This document shows positions 17,565 to 24,566 of a DNA stretch of 42,608 bases, piece by piece; positions within the stretch are counted from its first letter, which is position 1; each line of letters begins with the position of its first letter. Source of the stretch: Bacteroidota bacterium (GTDB taxonomy: Bacteria > Bacteroidota > Bacteroidia > AKYH767-A > OLB10); NCBI GenBank assembly GCA_024638565.1, contig JAHEKC010000013.1, positions 1-42,608 on the forward strand, written 5' to 3'. The notes below the pieces were generated by a model that was given only the letters and a program-made list of their open reading frames with translations, did not search any database and was not told the DNA's origin. The translations under genes were made by a program, and so were the position numbers.

Positions 17565-17624
17565 GCGTTTCGGTGAATACGGCATGAAAAAACACCCCGG
17601 GCGCAAGAAATCAAGTAATATTTC

Positions 17625-17654
17625 TGTTTAATTATGTGGCATGAATGTTAAACA
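17625..17654. promoter_or_regulatory. Candidate operator TGTTTAA-N16-TTAAACA upstream of the CarH-like gene
   Basis: Arms TGTTTAA (17625-17631) and TTAAACA (17648-17654) form a perfect 7-bp inverted repeat with a 16-nt spacer. It ends 5 nt before the -7 box of the regulator gene, where a bound protein would block the -33 region. The same arms with the same spacing occur upstream of the DUF4397 gene (18618-18647). Autoregulation by the adjacent regulator is inferred. Confidence 0.65.
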
Positions 17655-17659
17655 TCTAA

Positions 17660-17667
17660 TATATTTG
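17660..17667 (+). promoter_or_regulatory. -7 box of the CarH-like regulator gene
   Basis: TATATTTG matches TAnnTTTG and ends 5 nt before ATG 17673. The predicted start site falls on or next to the start codon, so the message may be leaderless. Confidence 0.5.
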
Positions 17668-17672
17668 CAGTA

Positions 17673-18563
17673 ATGAAGTTCCAGGCGCACTATTCCATCA
17701 AGGACCTAGAGAAACTGTCCGGCATCAAGGCCCATACGCTCCGTATCTGGGAAAAGCGGTATGCGCTGTTCGAGCCGGGCCGAACCGAAACCAACATCCG
17801 CCACTATTCCAATGATGACCTGAAACGCATCCTGAACATCAGCCTGCTCAACAAGCACGGGTTCAAGATTTCGGCCATCGCCGCCATGCGGGAAACCGAA
17901 ATAGCGGAAAAGGTGGAGGAACTCAACCTGGTTCGGACCGGGAGGGAAGACCTGGTAGACAAACTCATCGTAAGCATGATCGAGATGGACGAGGTCCGGT
18001 TTGACAAGGTATTCTCGGCCGGTATCCTGCACAGCGGATTCGAGCAGACCATCCAGGTCCTGATCTTCCCGTTTTTCAAACGGATTGGCATCATGTGGCA
18101 GACCGGCGGCATCAACCCCGCACAGGAGCATTTTGTCAGCAACATTATAAGGCAGAAGCTGATTGTGGCCATCGACGGCCTGCAGGTACCCGTGGACCGG
18201 AAGAAGCCCACCGTGGTATTATTCCTGCCGGAAAACGAACTGCATGAAATGAGCCTGCTTTTCTACCATTACGCGCTCCGGTCACGCGGGGTGCGCACCG
18301 TTTACCTGGGCCAGACCGTGCCCCTCGAAAGCCTGGCCCGCGTGGTGGATGTGGTCCGCCCTGACTACCTGGTGAGTGTTATAACCAACCCGTTCGGGAA
18401 AAAAGACATGGAAGCCTATATGCAACGCCTCGCCGCGCTGAAAGGTGTCCGCCGGGTGCTTCTCTCCGGTAAGGCCGTTATGGACAACGGACATAAGCTT
18501 CCCGCCCGTATCGCGGGCTTCCCGGACCTGGCTGCCCTGCTGGGCCTGCTACGGCTTCGTTGA
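17673..18563 (+). CDS. MerR-family regulator with cobalamin-binding domain (CarH/LitR-like photoreceptor)
   Basis: This 296-aa protein has an N-terminal MerR winged helix (YSIKDLEKLSGIKAHTLRIWEKRY, residues 7-30; RHYSNDDLKRI) and a helical plus Rossmann cobalamin module. The B12-capping motif W-x9-EH is exact: W142, E152, H153. The lower-ligand motif DxHxxG appears as E189-L-H191-E-M-S194, so the key His is kept while Asp and Gly differ. In CarH/LitR proteins adenosylcobalamin holds the tetramer on DNA in the dark, and light releases it. Gene context (carotenoids, photolyase) supports that role. A palindrome upstream suggests autorepression. Binding of B12 is inferred. Confidence 0.87.
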   Translation: MKFQAHYSIKDLEKLSGIKAHTLRIWEKRYALFEPGRTETNIRHYSNDDLKRILNISLLNKHGFKISAIAAMRETEIAEKVEELNLVRTGREDLVDKLIVSMIEMDEVRFDKVFSAGILHSGFEQTIQVLIFPFFKRIGIMWQTGGINPAQEHFVSNIIRQKLIVAIDGLQVPVDRKKPTVVLFLPENELHEMSLLFYHYALRSRGVRTVYLGQTVPLESLARVVDVVRPDYLVSVITNPFGKKDMEAYMQRLAALKGVRRVLLSGKAVMDNGHKLPARIAGFPDLAALLGLLRLR

Positions 18564-18613
18564 TCCTTCGATTTTTTAACGTTGACATTCAGGGGGTTAC
18601 TGTACAAAGCAAT

Positions 18614-18651
18614 ATTTTGTTTAACTTTCTATTGTATTTGTTAAACAAAAT
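18614..18651. promoter_or_regulatory. Candidate operator upstream of the DUF4397 gene
   Basis: The arms ATTTTGTTTAAC (18614-18625) and GTTAAACAAAAT (18640-18651) are a perfect 12-bp inverted repeat with a 14-nt spacer. Within it lies the core TGTTTAA-N16-TTAAACA (18618-18647), identical in arms and spacing to the site upstream of the CarH-like gene. The site overlaps the -33 region of the promoter whose -7 box is at 18656-18663, as expected for repression. Confidence 0.7.
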
Positions 18652-18655
18652 GTTT

Positions 18656-18663
18656 TACCTTTG
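18656..18663 (+). promoter_or_regulatory. -7 box of the DUF4397 gene
   Basis: TACCTTTG matches TAnnTTTG. A TTG at 18632-18634, inside the palindrome, lies 21 nt upstream and would be the -33 element. The leader to ATG 18734 would be about 65 nt. Confidence 0.6.
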
Positions 18664-18733
18664 CGTTAACATAATCAAATCATCCCGGCTGGGCCGGGCT
18701 AACCAGAAAATCACCAAACAAAAATTAATAGCC

Positions 18734-21115
18734 ATGAAAAAACTTCTACAAATCCTGGTCGCCGGCCTGATCGCGGTTCCGGCGAGCGCCCAAAACGCAG
18801 AATTGCAAGTAATTCACAATTCGGCCGATCCCGCGGCAGCATCGGTTGACATTTACGTGAACGGTACGCTGTCAGTGGACGATTTCGCATTCCGGTCAGC
18901 CACGCCATTCATTACGCTCCCAGCAGGTGTTATGCTCGATATTGGTGTGGCGCCAGGTAACAGCACAGGCGTCAACGACACAATTAAGAACTTCCCGCTC
19001 ACACTGGTAGCAGGCGAGCGTTATATAGCCGTGGCCAACGGGGTGCTTAATCCTGCCGGATTCGCTGCAAACCCCGACGGGAAATCAACCGCATTTACCC
19101 TGTTCCTGCAAAATGCCATCCGGGCTTCGGCCATGATGCCCACCGACGTAGACTTCATCGTCGTGCATGGTTCCAGTGACGCGCCCACCGTTGACGTGAT
19201 CGCGCGTCATGTAGCTACCCTTGTGGACGACGCAGCGTACGGAGACATCACACCCTATATAAGCGTGCCGCCGGCATCTTACATCCTCGATGTCACGCCG
19301 GCAGCAGGATCGCCCATCGTGGCCACGTTCGAAGCAGATCTCAGCGGGCTTACGGGCGGGGCAGCAGTGGTATTCGCTTCCGGCTTCCTGAATCCCGCTG
19401 CCAACCAGAACGGGCCGGCATTCGGACTGTTCGCCGCACTGCCTACGGGCACGGTCGTTACCCTGCCCGCCACCAGCCTGGCACGGCTGCAGGTCATCCA
19501 TAATGCCGCCGACCCGGCAGCAGCTACCGTGGATGTCTATATCGACGGCAACCTCACGCTGGACGATTTCGCATTCCGCACAGCCACCCCTTACATAGAC
19601 ATCCCGGCCGACGTGGTACTTAACATCGGCGTGGCGCCGGGTAACAGCACAGGTGTCAACGATACAATTAAGAACTTCCAGGTACAACTCGATAACGGCA
19701 ACTCATATATCGCGGTAGCCAACGGCGTGCTCAATCCCGCCGGCTTCGCCGCCAACCCCGACGGGAAATCCACCGCCTTCACCCTGTTCCTGCAGGATGC
19801 CATGCGTGAATCCGCGCTCAACATGAATGAAGTCGACTTCAGGGTCGTGCACGGTTCCAGCGACGCACCCACCGTGGATGTGATCGCACGTAACGTGGCA
19901 ACGCTTGTCGATGATGCCGCTTACAGCGACATTACCGGCTACCTGTCCGTGCCGCCGGCATCTTACATCCTCGATGTCACGCCGGCAGCAGGATCACCCA
20001 TCGTGGCCACGTTCGAAGCAGATCTCAGCGGGCTTACGGGCGGGGCAGCAGTGGTATTCGCTTCCGGCTTCCTGAATCCCGCTGCCAACCAGAACGGGCC
20101 GGCATTCGGACTGTTCGCCGCACTGCCTACGGGCACGGTCGTTACCCTGCCCGCCACCAGCCTGGCACGGCTGCAGGTCATCCATAATGCCGCCGACCCG
20201 GCAGCAGCTACCGTGGATGTCTATATCGACGGCAACCTCACGCTGGACGATTTCGCATTCCGCACAGCCACCCCTTACATAGACATCCCGGCCGACGTGG
20301 TACTTAACATCGGCGTGGCGCCGGGTAACAGCACAGGTGTCAACGATACAATTAAGAACTTCCAGGTACAACTCGATAACGGCAACTCATATATCGCGGT
20401 AGCCAACGGCGTGCTCAATCCCGCCGGCTTCGCCGCCAACCCCGACGGGAAATCCACCGCCTTCACCCTGTTCCTGCAGGATGCCATGCGTGAATCCGCG
20501 CTCAACATGAATGAAGTCGACTTCAGGGTCGTGCACGGTTCCAGCGACGCACCCACCGTGGATGTGATCGCGGTGGGCGTGGCCACACTTGTTGATGACG
20601 CCGCCTACGGGGATATCACACCGTATATAAACGTGCCAGCATCCGCATACAACCTGAATATTACCCCTGGTAATAACAATTCAACAATCGTGGCAAGCTT
20701 CTTCGCCGACCTTACATCCCTGGCAGGCGGCTCGGCCGTGATCCTTGCCTCCGGCTTCCTCGATCCCTCCACCAACCAAAACGGGCCAGCCTTTGGACTA
20801 ATAGCCGTGCTGACGGATGGTACCGTACTCATCCTTGGCAATGTGACAGGGCTCGAAGAGCCGTTGGCATACACCGATTTCGACGTATTCCCGAATCCGG
20901 CAACGACTGATGTCTCAATTCGTTTCGATCCTTCCGCCAATGGCGAAAAAGCGATTCGCCTCTCCGACCTTTCAGGCAGAACAGTCCTGTCAATGGATGC
21001 GGTGTTCGGGACGGAAGTGCAACTGAATACTGCCGCACTCAGCGAAGGGCTGTACATGATACATATTGAAACGGCCGGCAATGTGGTAACCCAAAAGCTC
21101 ATTATAAGAAATTAA
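18734..21115 (+). CDS. Secreted repeat protein with six DUF4397 domains and a T9SS sorting domain
   Basis: This 793-aa protein has signal peptide MKKLLQILVAGLIAVPASAQ. Three units of exactly 228 aa follow, beginning at codons 18803, 19487 and 20171. Each unit holds two DUF4397 beta-sandwich domains (LQVIHN..DPAAATVDVYIDG and FRVVHGSSDAPTVDVIA starts). The C-terminus is a T9SS sorting domain (DVFPNPATTDVSIRF ... LSEGLYMIHIETAGN), so the protein should cross the outer membrane and be attached or released. DUF4397 function is unknown, and adhesion or surface-layer roles are possible. Frame-open sequence upstream of 18734 contains the promoter, so the ATG before the signal peptide is the start. 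It sits between the CarH-like gene and the crt operon and ends in its own terminator. Confidence 0.9.
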   Translation: MKKLLQILVAGLIAVPASAQNAELQVIHNSADPAAASVDIYVNGTLSVDDFAFRSATPFITLPAGVMLDIGVAPGNSTGVNDTIKNFPLTLVAGERYIAVANGVLNPAGFAANPDGKSTAFTLFLQNAIRASAMMPTDVDFIVVHGSSDAPTVDVIARHVATLVDDAAYGDITPYISVPPASYILDVTPAAGSPIVATFEADLSGLTGGAAVVFASGFLNPAANQNGPAFGLFAALPTGTVVTLPATSLARLQVIHNAADPAAATVDVYIDGNLTLDDFAFRTATPYIDIPADVVLNIGVAPGNSTGVNDTIKNFQVQLDNGNSYIAVANGVLNPAGFAANPDGKSTAFTLFLQDAMRESALNMNEVDFRVVHGSSDAPTVDVIARNVATLVDDAAYSDITGYLSVPPASYILDVTPAAGSPIVATFEADLSGLTGGAAVVFASGFLNPAANQNGPAFGLFAALPTGTVVTLPATSLARLQVIHNAADPAAATVDVYIDGNLTLDDFAFRTATPYIDIPADVVLNIGVAPGNSTGVNDTIKNFQVQLDNGNSYIAVANGVLNPAGFAANPDGKSTAFTLFLQDAMRESALNMNEVDFRVVHGSSDAPTVDVIAVGVATLVDDAAYGDITPYINVPASAYNLNITPGNNNSTIVASFFADLTSLAGGSAVILASGFLDPSTNQNGPAFGLIAVLTDGTVLILGNVTGLEEPLAYTDFDVFPNPATTDVSIRFDPSANGEKAIRLSDLSGRTVLSMDAVFGTEVQLNTAALSEGLYMIHIETAGNVVTQKLIIRN
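19264..19887 (+). repeat. 624-bp intragenic direct repeat, copy 1
   Basis: This block is repeated at 19948-20571, offset 684 bp. By reading both copies I found a single mismatch (G19312 against A19996), a synonymous Ser codon change. The block spans the second half of unit 1 and the first half of unit 2 of the DUF4397 protein. Confidence 0.9.
19948..20571 (+). repeat. 624-bp intragenic direct repeat, copy 2
   Basis: This is the second copy of the block at 19264-19887, with 623 of 624 positions the same. It covers the second half of unit 2 and the first half of unit 3. The flanks (19888-19947, and after 20571) diverge at once. Confidence 0.9.
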
Positions 21116-21140
21116 GACAGGTTTAGGTTAGGTTAGGTTT

Positions 21141-21172
21141 GGAGGCTGCCATTTTTCGGCAGTCTCCTTTTT
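21141..21172 (+). terminator. Intrinsic terminator after the DUF4397 gene
   Basis: GGAGGCTGCC (21141-21150) pairs with GGCAGTCTCC (21158-21167), a 10-bp stem with one G-T pair and a 7-nt loop, followed by TTTTT. It separates the DUF4397 transcript from the crt operon. A GGTTA/GGTTTA-type short repeat (21121-21140) precedes it. Confidence 0.85.
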
Positions 21173-21234
21173 CCACATATGCGTGGACAATACCGATGCC
21201 TGATCCTGTGAAAAAAATCTACTGAACCTACCTG

Positions 21235-21657
21235 ATGAAAAACGATACACAAGATAAAGTTAGTGCCGCCGAAACCGGCAGCAGTGCAGCCCATCGGAAT
21301 GAGCTATTGATAAGCAAAGCATATATTCACGATATTGGGTCCGGTAAAGAAATGAACCTGAATCCCTTGTTTGCTATGGCACTTAACCGCCGGGATGTAT
21401 TCTGGATAAGTGACGATTCAGCACCCCTGGATTATCCCTGGTTTCACGGAATGTCCAGGCAACAGCTTTCAGCGTGGGGCGACGGATGGTACCGTATTGT
21501 CGAAAAGTGCTTCCTGCCCGGCGGGCTGCTGGAGATTCGTGTGGAAAACATGCATGGTATTGAAGGTGGGGCAAAAAAAAACAGCACCCATAATGAAAGG
21601 ACATTAACGACCGGAGTGCACGCGACAAATGGCGAGACCGGCAACGGTAGTTCATAA
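21235..21657 (+). CDS. Hypothetical protein heading the carotenoid operon
   Basis: This 140-aa protein is not recognised. The middle (about residues 25-105) looks like a folded domain (NPLFAMALNRRDVFWISDDS, PWFHGMSRQQLSAWGDGWY, LPGGLLEIRVENM). Both ends are polar and low in hydrophobic residues. There is no signal peptide, membrane segment or known motif. The stop is 7 nt before the crtI ATG in the same direction, which suggests cotranscription. The gene holds a run of nine A residues (21573-21581) near its 3' end, a possible slippage site. It may be a real small gene or the remnant of a larger one. Confidence 0.5.
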   Translation: MKNDTQDKVSAAETGSSAAHRNELLISKAYIHDIGSGKEMNLNPLFAMALNRRDVFWISDDSAPLDYPWFHGMSRQQLSAWGDGWYRIVEKCFLPGGLLEIRVENMHGIEGGAKKNSTHNERTLTTGVHATNGETGNGSS

Positions 21658-21664
21658 GAATGCC

Positions 21665-23158
21665 ATGAACCCACGGTCAGACAGGATTATAGTGATCGGG
21701 GCGGGCTTCGCCGGTCTCAGCGCCGCCGCAAGCCTGGCTGCCGACGGCCATTCGGTCACCGTACTTGAAAAACACGACCAGCCGGGCGGTAGAGCCCGGG
21801 TGCTGCACCAGCAAGGGTTCGCCTTCGATATGGGCCCCAGCTGGTACTGGATGCCGGATGTAATGGAACGCTTTTTCGGGCGTTTCGATAAAAAAGTTTC
21901 GGATTATTTCAGCCTGGTGCGCCTGGACCCTTCCTACCAGGTAATCTTCTCTGACTCGGAAGCGGTCAGCCTGCCCGCTGACTTCGTCGCCTTGCAGGGC
22001 CTGTTCGAGGAAATTGAGCCGGGAAGCGGGTCGCGTCTTAAAGAATTTCTTGAAGAGGCCGGCAGGAAATATGAAGCCAGCATGCGAAAGTTTGTCTATA
22101 AGCCCTGCCTTTCTGTTTCCGAGTTCGCCAGCTTTGAATTACTTTCCTCCCTTTTTTCGCTCGACTTGATGCAGTCGTTCAGCACGCATGCCAGGAAGTT
22201 CTTCCGCGATCCGCGAATATTGCAGATCATCGAGTTTCCCGTCCTTTTCCTGGGTGCAAGTCCAGCCAGGACGCCGGCCATGTACAGCATCATGAATTAC
22301 GCTGACATGAAGCTGGGCACCTGGTATCCGATGGGGGGCATGCATAAGCTCGTCGAGGCCATGGCCTCCCTGGCCGGGGAAATGGGCGCCGACATCCGGC
22401 TGTCGGCACCCGTGAGCAGCATCCGCGTGGAAAACCGCCGTGCCACCGGGGTGGTGACAAGCGGGGAAGCCCTCGATGCCGACCTTGTGCTTGCAGGGGC
22501 AGACTACCATCATGTGGAACAGCACCTCCTGGAACCGGAATACAGAACTTATTCGGAAAAATACTGGGACAGCAGAACCATGGCGCCTTCCTGCTTGTTG
22601 TATTACATTGGGCTGGACATAAAGCTCGGTAAGCTGGAACACCATAACCTTTTCTTCGATGCAGACTACGAACGGCATGCAGCTTCCATTTATGACACGA
22701 AATCATGGCCTGAAAAGCCGCTGTTTTACACCTGCTGCCCGTCCGCCACCGATCCCGGCGTCGCACCCGCCGGCCACGAAAACCTGTTCGTCCTTATTCC
22801 CGTTGCCGCAGGCCTTGACGATACACCGGAAATACGTGCTCAATACTTTCAAATGGTGCTCGGCCGCCTCGAGCGTTTTTGCGGTGAAAGCATTTCTGAA
22901 CACATAGTATACAGCAAAAGCTATGCGGGTAGCGACTTTACCCGCGACTATAACGCATTCAAGGGAAATGCCTATGGCCTTGCGAATACCCTGAAACAAA
23001 CCGCCATGCTCAAGCCCTCGTTGAGAAGCAAAAAAGTGAAAAACCTGTTTTATACAGGCCAGTTAACCGTACCCGGGCCGGGAGTGCCCCCGTCCATTAT
23101 CTCAGGGCAGGTAGCTGCCGACTATATTAAAACAAGATCCAGACGACAACTCGTATGA
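21665..23158 (+). CDS. crtI: Phytoene desaturase
   Basis: This 497-aa FAD-dependent enzyme introduces double bonds into phytoene to give lycopene (or a shorter desaturation product). The N-terminal dinucleotide-binding fold reads IVIGAGFAGLSAAASLAADGHSV, then EKHDQPGGRAR. The C-terminal CrtI signature reads LTVPGPGVPPSIISGQVAADYI. Near the start it has FDMGPSWYWMPDV, typical of bacterial CrtI. ATG 21665 places the Rossmann strand at residues 8-12, while an upstream in-frame start at 21629 overlaps the preceding ORF. Its stop overlaps the crtB start by ATGA. Confidence 0.93.
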   Translation: MNPRSDRIIVIGAGFAGLSAAASLAADGHSVTVLEKHDQPGGRARVLHQQGFAFDMGPSWYWMPDVMERFFGRFDKKVSDYFSLVRLDPSYQVIFSDSEAVSLPADFVALQGLFEEIEPGSGSRLKEFLEEAGRKYEASMRKFVYKPCLSVSEFASFELLSSLFSLDLMQSFSTHARKFFRDPRILQIIEFPVLFLGASPARTPAMYSIMNYADMKLGTWYPMGGMHKLVEAMASLAGEMGADIRLSAPVSSIRVENRRATGVVTSGEALDADLVLAGADYHHVEQHLLEPEYRTYSEKYWDSRTMAPSCLLYYIGLDIKLGKLEHHNLFFDADYERHAASIYDTKSWPEKPLFYTCCPSATDPGVAPAGHENLFVLIPVAAGLDDTPEIRAQYFQMVLGRLERFCGESISEHIVYSKSYAGSDFTRDYNAFKGNAYGLANTLKQTAMLKPSLRSKKVKNLFYTGQLTVPGPGVPPSIISGQVAADYIKTRSRRQLV

Positions 23159-23991
23159 AATCATTATTCGACTCCGTTTCCGCCCAGTGCAGCAAACTGG
23201 CCACGGAAAGATACAGCACGTCCTTTTCCCTTGGCATAAGGTTGTTCGCCCGCAGGCTGCATGCCCCGGTATATGCCATCTATGGATTCGTCCGGTTCGC
23301 GGATGAGATCGTGGATTCCTTTCACGGGTACGACAAGCATGGCTTGTTGCGAGATTACGAACGGGATGCTTACAGGGCCATTGAGACCGGCATCAGCCTG
23401 AACCCGGTGCTGAACAGTTTCCAGCATGCCGTGACAAAATACGGGATCGAGCGCGGGCTGGTAGACGCCTTTTTTCAAAGCATGAGGATGGATCTTTCGA
23501 AAAGCACATATGACAGGAGCGCATATGAACGATATATATACGGGTCCGCCGAGGTGGTCGGCCTTATGTGCCTGCGGGTATTCTGCGAGGGCGACCATGC
23601 CCTGTATGAGTCGCTGAAAGCGCCTGCCCGGAAGCTGGGGTCCGCACTCCAAAAGGTTAACTTCCTGCGGGATCTGAAGGCTGATAATGAGCTGCTTGGC
23701 CGCACCTATTTCCCTTCTGTGGACTTCAGCCAGTTCAGTGATGGGGACAAACTCAAGATTGAACGTGATATCCAGCGTGACTTCACCGATGCGCTGCCGG
23801 GCATTCGCAAACTGCCCGCTTCCTCCCGTGCAGGTGTTTACCTGGCATACTATTATTATGCAACGTTGTTCCGGAAAATACGCTCAGTTCCTGCGGGTAG
23901 ACTGGCTTCGCGGCGTATAAGGGTTTCTAATCCCCATAAGATAGGGCTGATGGTAAACTCGCTGATCAAATTCCGGCTTAACACCATATGA
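23155..23991 (+). CDS. crtB: Phytoene synthase
   Basis: This 278-aa protein joins two geranylgeranyl diphosphates head to head to form phytoene. It is a squalene/phytoene synthase family member. The first Asp-rich motif lies in YGFVRFADEIVDSF, and the second in KVNFLRDLKADNELLGRTYFP, in place of the usual NIxRDxxED...GRxYxP. The second motif is slightly relaxed (KADNE) but keeps its spaced acids. Its start overlaps the crtI stop and its stop overlaps the idi start, each by 4 nt. No GGPP synthase gene is in the window. Confidence 0.93.
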   Translation: MKSLFDSVSAQCSKLATERYSTSFSLGIRLFARRLHAPVYAIYGFVRFADEIVDSFHGYDKHGLLRDYERDAYRAIETGISLNPVLNSFQHAVTKYGIERGLVDAFFQSMRMDLSKSTYDRSAYERYIYGSAEVVGLMCLRVFCEGDHALYESLKAPARKLGSALQKVNFLRDLKADNELLGRTYFPSVDFSQFSDGDKLKIERDIQRDFTDALPGIRKLPASSRAGVYLAYYYYATLFRKIRSVPAGRLASRRIRVSNPHKIGLMVNSLIKFRLNTI

Positions 23992-24566
23992 CAACCCAAA
24001 TGAACTCGTTAGGACACAGCCAGCCCTCCCGCCCTGACGACGACGACATGCTTATCCTGGTAGACCGGGATGACTGCCAGTGGGGCAAACTGGAAAAGAA
24101 ACTGGTGCACGAGATCGGCGCCTTACACCGTGCCTTTTCGGTATTCATATTCAATACCCAGGGTGAACTCCTGCTTCAGCAACGCGCCGATGACAAATAC
24201 CACTCCGGTGGGTTATGGACCAATACCTGCTGCAGCCATCCCCGTCACGGTGAAGATCTGTACGATGCCGTGAATCGCAGGCTCGCGGAGGAGATGGGCC
24301 TGCAGTGCCATGTAGCGCATGCCTTTCATTTCACCTACCGGGCCGAATTGGACAACGGACTCACGGAACACGAACTGGACCACGTTTTCATGGGGGTTAG
24401 CGACCAGCGCCCGCAACCCGACGCGAACGAGGTGGAGCAATGGAAATACATGCAGCCGGAATCAGCGCTTGAAGACATGCGCGGAAAGCCGGGGACCTAC
24501 ACGGCCTGGTTCCCGTTGGCACTGCAGCGCATCCTGGAACACGGGCTCGTTTCAAAGGTGGCATGA
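23988..24566 (+). CDS. idi: Isopentenyl-diphosphate delta-isomerase type I
   Basis: This 192-aa Nudix-fold isomerase interconverts IPP and DMAPP, supplying the starter for prenyl chain growth. The catalytic Cys lies in TNTCCSHP (Cys82 aligns with the E. coli catalytic Cys). The catalytic Glu129 is in EHELDHVF, and the Nudix-like helix reads AVNRRLAEEMGL. An acidic run (PDDDDM, residues 16-21) precedes the fold. Placement between crtB and the photolyase, with 4-nt overlaps on both sides, ties it to carotenoid supply. Confidence 0.95.
   Translation: MTTQMNSLGHSQPSRPDDDDMLILVDRDDCQWGKLEKKLVHEIGALHRAFSVFIFNTQGELLLQQRADDKYHSGGLWTNTCCSHPRHGEDLYDAVNRRLAEEMGLQCHVAHAFHFTYRAELDNGLTEHELDHVFMGVSDQRPQPDANEVEQWKYMQPESALEDMRGKPGTYTAWFPLALQRILEHGLVSKVA

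Noticed and set aside
19085-20371. Repeated minus-strand ORFs inside the DUF4397 gene
   Set aside because: Two pairs are near-identical only because the DNA is duplicated. They are frame shadows of a GC-rich coding repeat with no family resemblance.
18904-21115. CRISPR-like or tandem-repeat array suggested by the strong repeats in this stretch
   Set aside because: The repeats are in-frame protein-coding modules 684 bp long, not short spaced direct repeats.
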